Shown here piece by piece: positions 7,713 to 16,272 of a DNA stretch of 64,000 nucleotides. A program made the translations under genes and the position numbers. The stretch covers positions 744,001 through 808,000 of the forward strand of contig NZ_JAUOTN010000001.1 in NCBI RefSeq assembly GCF_030546575.1, read 5' to 3'. The DNA comes from Pontibacter coccineus (GTDB lineage Bacteria > Bacteroidota > Bacteroidia > Cytophagales > Hymenobacteraceae). The notes under the pieces are model-generated. The model was not told where the DNA came from, did no database searches, and saw nothing but the letters and a program-made list of their open reading frames with translations. Each line of letters opens with the position of its first letter. Position 1 is the stretch's first letter.

Positions 7713-10229
7713 ATGAAAAAGAACATAAATATCAACCTGCAAGGCATCATCTTCCACATCGAGGAGGATGGGTATGAGCAACTGAGCCGCTATCTTTCTT
7801 CAATTCGCAACTACTTTTCGAGCTACGAAGGGCACGAGGAGATTGTAGCTGATATTGAAGCTCGTATCGCGGAGATCTTTTCAACGCGCCTTTCTCCAGG
7901 CAAACAGGTGATCACGCTAGAAGACGTGCAGGCCTTGGTTGCGCAGATGGGTGAAGTGACTGACTTCGAGATACTCGAGCCGATGGAAGAGGAGATGTCG
8001 CACGCCAGAAAAGCCTATAGCACCGGCGGCGCTCCTGAGCCGGAGTTTGCCGAGGCTGGAGGTGCAGCCGCTACAGCATCCAGGCCAAGACGCCTGTACC
8101 GCGATGTGAGCCGCAAAGTAGTAAGCGGCGTGTCGGCGGGTATAGCCAACTACCTGAACGCAGACCCGGTGTGGATCCGTTTGATTTTCGTATTCCTGGT
8201 AATAGGCACCCCGATCACGAAGGGTATTTCAGGTTCTTTTGGCCTGATCCTCTACATCATCCTCTGGATTGCGCTGCCTGTAAACTACTCGCTGCCAGAA
8301 ATCACGGTGAAAAAGCTGTTCCGCGACCCCGATGACAAAAAACTGGCGGGTGTGGCAAGCGGCATCGCCAAGTATTTCGGCGTGGATGTAGCGGTTATCC
8401 GTATCCTGTTTCTGGCCCTGATCTTTGCGGGCGGCTTTGGTATACTGGCCTACATCATCCTCTGGGTAGCGGTCCCGGAGGCGGCCAGCCTGACCGAACG
8501 TATGCAAATGCAGGGGAACCCCGTTACGCTGGCCAGTATTGAGCACACGCTCAAGGAAAACCTGAACATGAAAGACCAGAACGGGGAGGAAAGCACTGCC
8601 GCCAAGGTGTTGCTGCTACCTTTTCGCATCATCTCCCAAGTCATTAACTGGCTTGGCCGTGGATTGGGTCCCGTACTTGGTGTCCTGATTACGCTGATCA
8701 GAGTGGCTGCAGGTATAATGCTGCTGGTTATCTCACTTGGCCTAACAGTGGCGCTTTTCACTTCGCTGTTTGTGACGCTAGGTATAGTAGATGGTGATTC
8801 GGCGTTCATGATGGGTGATTTTCCGGCCTCCGTGCTTCTGGAGGGCTTTCCCCGGCTCGGACTGGTGGCAGGTTTTTTTGTAGGCCTTATTCCGATTCTG
8901 TTCCTCATCCTGCTGGCCATTGGCCTGTTGGCGAAACGCTTCTTCATGCGTCCTCTGGTGGGTTGGTCATTGTTCGGCATCTGGCTGATCAGCTTGTTCA
9001 CCATGGTCGCATTTATCGCGGCGCATGCTCAGAACTTCCGTCGCTCTGGCGAAGTGGTGACCACGCAGTCATTCCCGGTGGGTCCATACCAGACTATCAC
9101 GCTGGACGGGTATAACACGAACTCGTCTTATGAAAACCGTATCTATTTTGATGTGCAGGGCCACACTGGTTCAAATCTGGAAGTGCAGCAACGCCTGCAG
9201 GCCAAAGGCAAAACCGAAGCCGAAGCGAAGCAGAATGCGGGCATGGTGAATTACCGTGTGGTGCAGAATGACTCTACACTCCGTTTCGACGACGGCTTCG
9301 AGTTCGCTTCCGGTGCAGCCTACCGCAGCCAGCGCATGGACGTAACCCTGCTCATACCACAGGACAAGCAATTGCGCCTGACCAACAACTTCCTGCGCAT
9401 GGTGCCAAGCAGCGCTTTCGAAGAAGAGTACAGCCGTGAGAAAACCCTGCGCAACCTCTGGCAGGTAAAAGGCAATCTGCTTGCCTGCATCACTTGCGCC
9501 TCTGATACGCTCGACGTAGCCGACAGCGATTTCAGTTACAATGCCGCTGCTACAATGGGTGCTGGCGGAAGTGTGCTGATGGACGAGTCGGAGTATAGCT
9601 CGAACAAACAGACCTACGACTTCAGCGATTTCGATGCCATCACGGTAAACGGAGCTTACCACGTGCAGATTACGCAGGGCAGTAACTACAGCATAACGGC
9701 CAGTGGCGACGCTGATGATCTGAAAAAGCTCGAAATCAGGAAAGACGGCGGTGAGTTGGTGGTAGAACATGAAGACCGCACCATCAAGCTCTTTGAAAAA
9801 CAGAAAACGGTGCTGATCCAAATCACCGTGCCTGAGCTGCGCAGCCTCGACCTGAACGGTGCCATCAAAGCGGACATCGGGCACATCAAAGCCTCTGACC
9901 TGAGCCTTGGCTTGACAGGTGCTACGCAGGCTTTCGTGGATGTAAATGTGAGCCGTTTGAATGCCGATATCGCGGGAGCGTCTAAGAGCACCTTTACAGG
10001 CCGCGCCGATAACGTAAACATGGATATTGCAGGCGCCAGCAAGTTGGACGCCACCAGACTGGTTGCCAATACCGTGGAGATAGAAGCCGTTGGCGCTTGT
10101 TCTGCCGATGTGCATGCTACCAACACACTGCGTGCTGATGCCGCGGGTGCCAGCAAAGTGCGATACAAAGGCAATCCGAGCAATGTTGTGACAGACGTAT
10201 CGGGCGCCAGCAAGGTGTCGCGTATGTAG
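7713..10229 (+). CDS. PspC-domain membrane protein with C-terminal GIN (DUF2807) domain
   Basis: 838 residues. The N-terminal ~90 residues are a soluble alpha/beta region (HIEEDGYEQLSRYLSSI). Two PspC domains follow, about 126-190 (RRLYRDVSRKVVSGVSAGIA) and about 200-265 (KLFRDPDDKKLAGVASGIA), each with hydrophobic helices. Further membrane segments lie around 300-450. The last ~200 residues form a GIN domain (YDFSDFDAITVNGAYHVQI) with repeated DIAGASK-type beta-helix turns. PspC proteins sense inner membrane stress in other bacteria; the GIN domain is predicted to be extracytoplasmic and adhesin-like. The gene is the second of a padR operon and is closed by a strong hairpin at 10239. Domain identity is clear; cellular role is inferred. 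Confidence 0.9.
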   Translation: MKKNININLQGIIFHIEEDGYEQLSRYLSSIRNYFSSYEGHEEIVADIEARIAEIFSTRLSPGKQVITLEDVQALVAQMGEVTDFEILEPMEEEMSHARKAYSTGGAPEPEFAEAGGAAATASRPRRLYRDVSRKVVSGVSAGIANYLNADPVWIRLIFVFLVIGTPITKGISGSFGLILYIILWIALPVNYSLPEITVKKLFRDPDDKKLAGVASGIAKYFGVDVAVIRILFLALIFAGGFGILAYIILWVAVPEAASLTERMQMQGNPVTLASIEHTLKENLNMKDQNGEESTAAKVLLLPFRIISQVINWLGRGLGPVLGVLITLIRVAAGIMLLVISLGLTVALFTSLFVTLGIVDGDSAFMMGDFPASVLLEGFPRLGLVAGFFVGLIPILFLILLAIGLLAKRFFMRPLVGWSLFGIWLISLFTMVAFIAAHAQNFRRSGEVVTTQSFPVGPYQTITLDGYNTNSSYENRIYFDVQGHTGSNLEVQQRLQAKGKTEAEAKQNAGMVNYRVVQNDSTLRFDDGFEFASGAAYRSQRMDVTLLIPQDKQLRLTNNFLRMVPSSAFEEEYSREKTLRNLWQVKGNLLACITCASDTLDVADSDFSYNAAATMGAGGSVLMDESEYSSNKQTYDFSDFDAITVNGAYHVQITQGSNYSITASGDADDLKKLEIRKDGGELVVEHEDRTIKLFEKQKTVLIQITVPELRSLDLNGAIKADIGHIKASDLSLGLTGATQAFVDVNVSRLNADIAGASKSTFTGRADNVNMDIAGASKLDATRLVANTVEIEAVGACSADVHATNTLRADAAGASKVRYKGNPSNVVTDVSGASKVSRM

Positions 10230-10238
10230 TAAGTTTCC

Positions 10239-10275
10239 AGAAAAGGGATAAGCCGTATGGCTTATCCCTTTTCTA
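10239..10275 (+). terminator. Intrinsic terminator after the PspC/GIN gene
   Basis: Perfect 16-bp arms (10239-10254 and 10259-10274) with loop GTAT. The right arm ends CCCTTTTCT and runs into an AT-rich stretch. Confidence 0.75.
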
Positions 10276-10341
10276 TACTTGAAATATACCTGTTAAGCAT
10301 AAGTTCTAAGAAATCATTATTGATAAATTAAACCTATTAGA

Positions 10342-10707
10342 ATGAAAACATGCACTTCCGCGATCCTGTCGATTCTGTTAATTACCCTAATTAGCTGTTC
10401 AGAAATGACAGGGGAATTTGAATACATGAATCAGCTAGAAAAAGCTATCGCTGAAAAATATGAAACCGAGCAAGTCGAGGTAAACATCAGAAACAAAAAT
10501 GAATTGACTGTATCACTCATTGACTCCAAGTTTGATGATTATAGCCCAGCTGAAAAAGAACAGGTTTCCCGGGAAATTGGAAAGCTAGCACAGGAACTTA
10601 GAGAAGATAAGGGAAAAATAAAATCAGGTGTGGTGAATTTCCGGGATGAAGAAAATTATGGTATTGCCAAAACCAGCGACACGGAAACTTTCCAGATGTA
10701 CAAATAG
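10342..10707 (+). CDS. Small hypothetical lipoprotein
   Basis: 121 residues with a lipoprotein signal peptide: a hydrophobic stretch followed by lipobox LISC (Cys19). The mature part is short, charged and helical (QLEKAIAEKYETEQVEVNIRN), with no domain I recognise. Codon use is more AT-rich than in the flanking genes. It stands alone behind the terminator of the PspC/GIN gene and faces the end of cca. Export and lipid anchoring are inferred from the lipobox; no function can be assigned. Confidence 0.7.
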   Translation: MKTCTSAILSILLITLISCSEMTGEFEYMNQLEKAIAEKYETEQVEVNIRNKNELTVSLIDSKFDDYSPAEKEQVSREIGKLAQELREDKGKIKSGVVNFRDEENYGIAKTSDTETFQMYK

Positions 10708-10896
10708 ATAAGCCTACGCCCATCGGTATATCGAAACCGTGCTTAAGCCTGTGTCAAATCGAAGCCCTATGCTCGCTTGCAACAGCAGATTATCCTGGCG
10801 AACTCACGCTCGCCAGTTCACACTCCGTTATTAGCCGCCCTTCAGTGCAAAATAAAACTTTATACTCTATTGCAGGTGCTATACCTGAGAATTTGC

Positions 10897-12324
10897 TTAG
10901 CTGTTTGGTGAGTTTACTTGGCGAAGTCCCAGTTCTTCCCCCTTTTTGAGGAGGAAAGCGAAGGCTTCGCCAAACTCGTTTTTAACGGTCCCCTCCAGTA
11001 TTGCCTCCGTCAAGGCTTCCTTCAGCTCCCCCACTGTTTTGGACGGCTTCAGGTCGAAAGTCTCCATGATGATCTCCCCTGTGATAACCGGCTGGAAATT
11101 GCGCAGTTTGTCACTCTCCTCCACCTCTACCAGGCGTTTCTCCACCTTGTCGAAGTTTTGCAGGTAACGCTTCACTTTGCTGTCGTTTTTGGAAGTGATG
11201 TCGGCGCGGCATAGCTTCATGAGCGCGTCAATGTCATCGCCCGCCTCAAACAGTAGTCTGCGGATGGCCGAGTCCGTCACGGTTTCTTTCACCAGCGCGA
11301 TCGGGCGCAGGTGCAGGCGCACCAGCTTCTGCACGAACTTCATGTGCTCGTTCAGGGGCAGCTTCAGGTCCTTGAACAGCTTGGGCACCATGCGGGCGCC
11401 ACGTTCCTCGTGGCCATGAAAGGTCCAGCCTACTTTTTCGTGGTAGCGCTTGGTATCGGGTTTAGCAATGTCGTGCAAAATGGCCGACCAGCGCAGCCAC
11501 AGGTCATCCGACACTTCCGCTACATTGTCGAGCACCTGCAAGGTATGGTAGAAGTTGTCTTTGTGCGAGTTGCCTTTCACTGTCTCCACCCCTTGCAACT
11601 CCGCCATTTTGGGGAAGATAATTTGCAGCAGCCCGGATGCGAACAGCAATTTAAAGCCATAAGAGGGCTTTGGCGAAAGTACGATCTTGTTCAACTCATC
11701 CGTAATGCGCTCCTGCGACACGATCTTGATGCGCTCTTTGTTGTCGATGATGGCGTCGAAGGTGTCGGGCGCTATATCGAAGCTGAGTTGGGAAGCGAAG
11801 CGGATAGCGCGCATCATGCGCAGCGGGTCGTCGGAAAAGGTGATACCCGGCTCCAGCGGCGTGCGGATGATCTTGCGCTTCATGTCCTTCAGCCCATCGA
11901 AGCGGTCAATCAGTTGGCCGTAGGTGCTCTCGTTCAGACTGATGCCTAAGGCGTTGATGGTGAAGTCGCGGCGTTTCAGGTCATCTTCCAGCGTACCGGT
12001 CTCGACCTCCGGTTTGCGGGAGTGCTCCACGTAAGATTCTTTGCGGGCTCCTACAAACTCCACCTCCCATTCGCCGGAGCGCAGCATGGCTGTCCCAAAG
12101 TTCTTGAAAACCGACACCTTGGGTTTGTGCGGTAGCTTATGCGACACGCGCTCAGCCAGCGCAATGCCGTTGCCTACGCATACTACGTCAATATCTTTAG
12201 AGGGCCTTTTCAGGACCAAATCACGCACAAAGCCCCCAATCACGTAAGCGTCTACGCCTACTTCCGCAGCTGCGGCGGCCACCGTATCGAATATGGAGTG
12301 CTCTGGTAATTTTATCGTATCCAT
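10897..12324 (-). CDS. cca: CCA-adding tRNA nucleotidyltransferase with HD domain
   Basis: 475 residues. The nucleotidyltransferase head has GGFVRD (30-35) and the metal-binding pair Asp44/Asp46 in SKDIDVVC, then RRDFTINAL and the R-D-based DDPLRMMRAIRFASQ segment. The C-terminal half carries an HD domain (HTLQVLDN..., ILHDIAKPDTKRYHEK). The enzyme builds or repairs the 3' CCA end of tRNAs; the HD part probably adds phosphohydrolase activity. It lies downstream of tsaC on the same strand, separated by a tsaC terminator, so both neighbours act on tRNA but are probably transcribed separately. Confidence 0.95.
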   Translation of the reverse strand: MDTIKLPEHSIFDTVAAAAAEVGVDAYVIGGFVRDLVLKRPSKDIDVVCVGNGIALAERVSHKLPHKPKVSVFKNFGTAMLRSGEWEVEFVGARKESYVEHSRKPEVETGTLEDDLKRRDFTINALGISLNESTYGQLIDRFDGLKDMKRKIIRTPLEPGITFSDDPLRMMRAIRFASQLSFDIAPDTFDAIIDNKERIKIVSQERITDELNKIVLSPKPSYGFKLLFASGLLQIIFPKMAELQGVETVKGNSHKDNFYHTLQVLDNVAEVSDDLWLRWSAILHDIAKPDTKRYHEKVGWTFHGHEERGARMVPKLFKDLKLPLNEHMKFVQKLVRLHLRPIALVKETVTDSAIRRLLFEAGDDIDALMKLCRADITSKNDSKVKRYLQNFDKVEKRLVEVEESDKLRNFQPVITGEIIMETFDLKPSKTVGELKEALTEAILEGTVKNEFGEAFAFLLKKGEELGLRQVNSPNS

Positions 12325-12328
12325 TCAG

Positions 12329-12370
12329 AAAAATCAAAACCTCGGGCAATGCAGAACCGCAGGCCCGAGG
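12329..12370 (-). terminator. Intrinsic terminator of tsaC
   Basis: On the minus strand CCTCGGGC (12363-12370) pairs perfectly with GCCCGAGG (12340-12347) across a 15-base loop, then a T-rich run reads 12339-12329. It sits just upstream of the cca start. Confidence 0.7.
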
Positions 12371-12428
12371 CGCAAAAATAAAGAGATAAATTCAGAGCGT
12401 AGGCAAATTTTCTTTAACGTCACTAAAA

Positions 12429-12464
12429 CAGGTATAGCCTTTGTCCTGACAGACGCTATACCTG
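12429..12464. repeat. Inverted pair of the CAGGTATAGC word
   Basis: CAGGTATAGC (12429-12438) and its exact complement GCTATACCTG (12455-12464) enclose 16 bases, in the spacer right after the tsaC stop. A pair with the same 16-base loop occurs at 25878-25911. Confidence 0.8.
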
Positions 12465-12466
12465 CC

Positions 12467-13039
12467 CTACTCCCGGATAACCGTTTGTTTACCGTTTTTA
12501 TCAATCCTGATGATACGTGAGGGACGTGTTTCCACCTCCTCTTCCTGCCGCCATTGCACTACGTGATCTACCCGTTCCTTAATCGTATCAGAAACTTCAT
12601 GGAAAGCCTTCGGAGCGACTTCCCCGCTCACATTGGCCGATGTAGAGACCAGCGGGCGGCCGATCTGCTGCATCAGCCGATGGCAAAATTCTTCTTTGGT
12701 GATGCGCATGCCGATGCTGCCGTCTTCCGCGATCAGCTCCTGGGGCAGGTTCTGCGCACCCGACAGCACAAAGGTGGTCGGCCGCTCCTGTGACTCGACC
12801 AGTTTCTCAAAGTCGTCTGGCACATCGCGCACGTAGCGGCGCAGCATTTCCACGTCGCTCACCAGCACGATCATCGACCTGGACTCCTCCCGCTCCTTTA
12901 TCTTAAAAATCTTTTTAACGGCTGTGGCATTCTCGGCATCGCAACCGATTCCCCATACCGTATCGGTCGGGTATAAAATAACGTTGCCAACCAGCAATTC
13001 CTCCTCTGCTGCCTGGATCGCCTTGAGTAAGTGATTCAT
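12467..13039 (-). CDS. tsaC: L-threonylcarbamoyladenylate synthase (Sua5/YciO/TsaC family)
   Basis: A 190-residue single-domain YrdC-type protein. It makes threonylcarbamoyl-AMP from threonine, bicarbonate and ATP for the t6A modification at tRNA position 37. Key segments are ILYPTDTVWGIGCDAEN near the N-terminus, KIKEREESRSMIVLV and STSANVSGEVAP in the substrate pocket. The Sua5 C-terminal domain is absent, so it is TsaC-like in length. The ATG at 13039 is followed by the usual short leading helix. The gene starts near an AT-rich repeat and is followed by a terminator before cca. Confidence 0.93.
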   Translation of the reverse strand: MNHLLKAIQAAEEELLVGNVILYPTDTVWGIGCDAENATAVKKIFKIKEREESRSMIVLVSDVEMLRRYVRDVPDDFEKLVESQERPTTFVLSGAQNLPQELIAEDGSIGMRITKEEFCHRLMQQIGRPLVSTSANVSGEVAPKAFHEVSDTIKERVDHVVQWRQEEEVETRPSRIIRIDKNGKQTVIRE

Positions 13040-13048
13040 AGTATTGGT

Positions 13049-13150
13049 GGTTAAATTGTTTAATTGTTAAATGGTTGTTTCTCCAAGAGTTTACACTCAA
13101 ATAGAAATGATAGCTGAGTCCAACAATTTAACAATACAGCCATTCAACCA
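13049..13150. repeat. AT-rich degenerate repeat (GTTAAATTG / CAATTTAAC words) in inverted arrangement
   Basis: The tsaC-mce spacer contains GGTTAAATTG, AATTGTTAAATGGTTG and, on the other side, CAACAATTTAAC and CATTCAACCATTTACC. Left and right halves are largely complementary. Similar words recur at 26591-26630, so this is a dispersed low-complexity spacer repeat. Confidence 0.6.
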
Positions 13151-13151
13151 T

Positions 13152-13553
13152 TTACCTAATCTCCTGCGTCAGTTCTATCAGCACACCGTTGGCGCTCTTG
13201 GGGTGTACGAAGCACACCAGCTTGTTGTCAGCGCCTTTTTTGGGCGATTCGTTCAGTAGCATAAAGCCCTCACCCCTCAACCGCTCCATCTCAGCCAGTA
13301 TATCCTCTACTTCAAAGGCGATGTGGTGTATACCTTCGCCACGCTTTTCGATGAACTTGCTGATGGCGCTGTCGGGTGTGGTGCCCTCCAAAAGCTCTAT
13401 TTTAGTGCCACCTACTTTGAAGAAAGAGGTGTTTACGGCCTCTGACTCTACGAACTCCGTTTTGTAAGGCTCCACGCCCAGCAGTTTAAAATAGAGGGCA
13501 TTTGCCTCACCGAAATTTTTAACTGCTATACCTATATGTTCTACGTTTACCAT
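13152..13553 (-). CDS. mce: Methylmalonyl-CoA epimerase
   Basis: A 133-residue glyoxalase-fold (VOC) protein that interconverts (2R)- and (2S)-methylmalonyl-CoA in propionate and succinyl-CoA metabolism. Metal ligands are visible: His in VEHIGIAV, His in GIHHIAFEV, and the terminal Glu in ANGVLIELTQ. The KTEFVESEAVNTSFFKVG segment is typical of the family. A TTG two codons upstream (13559) would add Met-Lys, but ATG at 13553 gives the conserved MVNVEHIG start. No methylmalonyl-CoA mutase gene is in the window. Confidence 0.93.
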   Translation of the reverse strand: MVNVEHIGIAVKNFGEANALYFKLLGVEPYKTEFVESEAVNTSFFKVGGTKIELLEGTTPDSAISKFIEKRGEGIHHIAFEVEDILAEMERLRGEGFMLLNESPKKGADNKLVCFVHPKSANGVLIELTQEIR

Positions 13554-13590
13554 TTTCAATTTGTAATTAGTCTAAGTAAGCTTTTTTTGT

Positions 13591-13598
13591 TAATTTTG
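13591..13598 (+). promoter_or_regulatory. -7 box for the isc operon
   Basis: TAATTTTG matches TAnnTTTG exactly, about 73 bases upstream of iscS. The -33 region about 20 bases upstream (TTAG) is only a weak match. Confidence 0.5.
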
Positions 13599-13670
13599 CA
13601 GAGAATTCAAAACTAATAATTTCTCACAACTGTTAATCAGACAGGACAAAAAGAGATAAAAGATAGTGAT

Positions 13671-14885
13671 ATGCTAACATTTCCGATATACTTAGACAAC
13701 AACGCCACTACACCGCTTGACCCGCGCGTGCTGGAGGCCATGATGCCGTACCTCACTGGCAAGTTTGGCAACGCCGCTTCCCGTAACCACGCATTTGGCT
13801 GGCATGCCGAAGAGGCTGTTGACTATGCCCGTGAGCAAATCGCCTCACTTATCAACTGCTCACCAAAAGAAATCATCTTCACTTCGGGCGCTACTGAGTC
13901 TGACAACCTCGCCATTAAGGGCGTGTTTGAAATGTACGCTTCGAAGGGAAACCACATCATCACGGCTACCACAGAGCACAAAGCAGTGCTGGATACCTGC
14001 AAGCACATCGAGAAAATCGGTGGCAAGGTGACCTACCTGCCCGTAAACGCCGAGGGTCTGATCGACCTGCAGCAACTGGAAGAGGCCATCACCGACAAGA
14101 CCATCCTGATTTCGATCATGTATGGTAACAACGAGGTAGGCGTAATACAGCCGATCCGCGAGATCTCTGCCATTGCCAAGAAGCGCGGTGTGCTGTTCTT
14201 CACTGACGCAACACAGGCGGTAGGTAAAATTCCGGTGGATGTAGAGGCTGACGGCATTGACCTGATGGCTTTCTCTGGCCACAAAATGTACGGACCGAAA
14301 GGCGTAGGTGCACTGTATGTACGCCGCAAGAACCCACGTGTGAAAGTAACTGCCCAGATGGACGGTGGCGGTCACGAGCGTGGCATGCGCTCTGGTACGC
14401 TCAACGTGCCGGGTATCGTAGGTCTGGGTAAGGCTTGTGAGATTGCCAAGCAGGACATGGAAAAAGACACAGCACGTCTTTCAGCCATGCGCGACAGACT
14501 CGAGAAGGAGCTTTTGACCATCGAGGAGTCTTATGTGAACGGTTCGCGTGAGCACCGTCTGCCGCACGTAACCAACATTTCCTTCAAGTATGTAGAAGGT
14601 GAAGGTTTGATGATGGGTGTGAAAGATATTGCCGTTTCTTCAGGCTCTGCCTGTACATCAGCATCTTTAGAACCTTCTTACGTGTTAAAAGCGTTAGGAC
14701 TAAGTGACGACCTGGCACACTCTTCGCTGCGTTTCGGTTTGAGCCGCTTCACAACGGAGGAGGAGATTGACTATGCTATCAACCATACGAAAGAGGCTGT
14801 TGCCAAACTGCGTGGAATGTCGCCACTGTGGGAGATGTTCAAAGAAGGCATCGACCTGAACTCCATTGAGTGGGCGGAACATTAA
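13671..14885 (+). CDS. iscS: Cysteine desulfurase IscS
   Basis: A 404-residue PLP enzyme that removes sulfur from cysteine as a persulfide and passes it to IscU. The PLP lysine is Lys205 in [10 protein letters not shown]. The catalytic Cys328 sits in [17 protein letters not shown], the group I desulfurase loop. The N-terminus [19 protein letters not shown] is standard. It is the first gene of an iscS-iscU-unknown-iscA operon; no iscR, hscA or hscB is seen here. It has none of the AGGTATA/TATACCT words found about twice per kilobase elsewhere. An AT-rich inverted repeat separates it from iscU. Confidence 0.97.
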   Translation: MLTFPIYLDNNATTPLDPRVLEAMMPYLTGKFGNAASRNHAFGWHAEEAVDYAREQIASLINCSPKEIIFTSGATESDNLAIKGVFEMYASKGNHIITATTEHKAVLDTCKHIEKIGGKVTYLPVNAEGLIDLQQLEEAITDKTILISIMYGNNEVGVIQPIREISAIAKKRGVLFFTDATQAVGKIPVDVEADGIDLMAFSGHKMYGPKGVGALYVRRKNPRVKVTAQMDGGGHERGMRSGTLNVPGIVGLGKACEIAKQDMEKDTARLSAMRDRLEKELLTIEESYVNGSREHRLPHVTNISFKYVEGEGLMMGVKDIAVSSGSACTSASLEPSYVLKALGLSDDLAHSSLRFGLSRFTTEEEIDYAINHTKEAVAKLRGMSPLWEMFKEGIDLNSIEWAEH

Positions 14886-14893
14886 GAGTTTAA

Positions 14894-14956
14894 TTAATAA
14901 TGTATAATGAGTAATGAATAATTACTCGGTATATTTTAATCATTCATCATTATTAA
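14894..14956. repeat. AT-rich imperfect inverted repeat between iscS and iscU
   Basis: The 17-base segments at 14894-14910 and 14940-14956 are complementary at 14 of 17 positions. A smaller perfect pair, AGTAAT/ATTACT, lies between them. It could fold in the polycistronic mRNA and set the iscS to iscU ratio (inference). Confidence 0.5.
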
Positions 14957-14975
14957 CTAGTAATTAAAGACAGCT

Positions 14976-15389
14976 ATGGCTTATTCAGATAAAGTAATCG
15001 ATCATTATAATAACCCACGCAACGTTGGTACGCTTGACAAAGCGAAAAACAGCGTAGGTACTGGCCTTGTAGGCGCCCCTGAGTGCGGTGACGTAATGCG
15101 TCTCCAGATTGAAGTAGATGAAAACCAGATCATCACCGACGCGAAGTTCAAGACCTTCGGTTGTGGTTCTGCTATCGCATCTTCTTCGCTGGCTACCGAG
15201 TGGCTGAAAGGCAAGTCTGTTGACGAGGCACTGGCCATAGACAACATGGACATTGTGGAAGAACTGGCATTGCCTCCGGTGAAAATTCACTGCTCTGTAC
15301 TGGCTGAAGATGCAATTAAATCTGCTATCAACGACTATAGAGTAAAGAACGGCCTTCCTGCATTGGAAATACCGAAGTCTCACCACTAA
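14976..15389 (+). CDS. iscU: Fe-S cluster assembly scaffold IscU
   Basis: A 137-residue scaffold on which [2Fe-2S] clusters are assembled. The three ligand cysteines are Cys37 (GAPECGDV), Cys63 (KTFGCGSAIASSS) and Cys106 (VKIHCSVLAEDAI), in the spacing of bacterial IscU. The opening AYSDKVIDHYNNPRNVGTLD is the usual N-terminus. The length matches the family. It lies 90 bases after iscS and 15 bases before the unknown third gene of the operon. Assembly with sulfur from IscS and iron or electrons from partners encoded elsewhere is known biology of the family. Confidence 0.97.
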   Translation: MAYSDKVIDHYNNPRNVGTLDKAKNSVGTGLVGAPECGDVMRLQIEVDENQIITDAKFKTFGCGSAIASSSLATEWLKGKSVDEALAIDNMDIVEELALPPVKIHCSVLAEDAIKSAINDYRVKNGLPALEIPKSHH

Positions 15390-15404
15390 GACCTGGACTC
15401 ACGC

Positions 15405-15812
15405 ATGGAGTCAACGACCGAGGTGCATGTAGAAAGTGCACGTATTCAGAAGCAGATTGAGAACCACTTAGGTTTAAGCGGTGACAGTCTGCTTTTCGAA
15501 TTCAGAAAACTGGATAACAAAGTGCGTCTGGACTTGATTACGGTGAACCCGCGACACCACCAGTCTTTCCTCTTCCACACGGAAGTAGGGTATGACAGAG
15601 TGGACACGCTCCGTAAAATGTGGGACTACGTGCAGAGTTATAAAGAAAAAGAAAGCCCCTACACCGTGCAGTGGATGGCCCGTGGAGACAAGGAGTTGAA
15701 CACCTCCTACTTCCGTGCCCGCAACATGTACGAGGCGCTTGACAAGTTATACTTTGGTCGCGACATGAACACGATCACTGTTTTCAGTGTGGTGCTGAAT
15801 CCGGTATCATAA
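15405..15812 (+). CDS. Unknown protein encoded between iscU and iscA
   Basis: 135 residues, soluble, without signal peptide or membrane segment. I do not recognise the family. It opens with an acidic and helical part (VESARIQKQIENHLGL), followed by a beta-rich middle (RLDLITVNPRHHQSFLFHTEVGYD) and several aromatic and basic residues (YTVQWMARGDKELNTSYFRA). It contains no Cys, so it is not itself a cluster carrier. The gene is locked in the operon: 15 bases after iscU and 12 bases before iscA, on the same strand. This position suggests a helper in cluster assembly or regulation (inference). Confidence 0.8.
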   Translation: MESTTEVHVESARIQKQIENHLGLSGDSLLFEFRKLDNKVRLDLITVNPRHHQSFLFHTEVGYDRVDTLRKMWDYVQSYKEKESPYTVQWMARGDKELNTSYFRARNMYEALDKLYFGRDMNTITVFSVVLNPVS

Positions 15813-15824
15813 AAAAGAATTGGT

Positions 15825-16151
15825 ATGATAACAGTATCAGATAAAGCAAAAGAGAAAGTAGTGAAGCTGAAGCAGGATGCCCAGCTCGACGACACGTTTC
15901 GCCTGCGCGCATCTGTAGCCGGGGGCGGTTGTTCCGGACTTTCCTACAACCTCGACTTCGACGATGAGGTGAAGCCGATGGACCAGGAGTTTGAGGACAA
16001 AGGCATCAAGGTAGTGGTAGACATGAAGAGTTTCCTATACCTGGCCGGTACTGAACTTGACTTTTCAGACGGCTTGAACGGTAAGGGTTTCTACTTCAAC
16101 AACCCGAACGCCTCCCGTACCTGCGGTTGCGGCGACAGCTTCTCCGTTTAG
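15825..16151 (+). CDS. iscA: A-type Fe-S carrier (IscA/HesB family)
   Basis: 108 residues, the usual length. The three conserved cysteines are Cys36 in GGGCSGLSY and Cys100/Cys102 in the terminal [13 protein letters not shown]-type carriers accept clusters from IscU and deliver them to apo-proteins. It is the last gene of the isc operon and is followed by a strong terminator 21 bases after the stop. The family could also be called ErpA or SufA; the name IscA is chosen because of the iscS-iscU context. Confidence 0.94.
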   Translation: MITVSDKAKEKVVKLKQDAQLDDTFRLRASVAGGGCSGLSYNLDFDDEVKPMDQEFEDKGIKVVVDMKSFLYLAGTELDFSDGLNGKGFYFNNPNASRTCGCGDSFSV

Positions 16152-16172
16152 AATAACACCAGCTTATACAGA

Positions 16173-16215
16173 GCAGAAGGGCCAGCTAGAAATAGCTGGC
16201 CCTTCTGCTTTTATA
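16173..16215 (+). terminator. Intrinsic terminator of the isc operon
   Basis: Perfect 16-bp arms at 16173-16188 and 16193-16208 with loop GAAA, followed by TTTTAT. Confidence 0.9.
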
Positions 16216-16272
16216 CCTGAGGCTGGTATAGCTGTTTCTTTAGGTATAGCTTCCATACCACTCAGGTATAAT

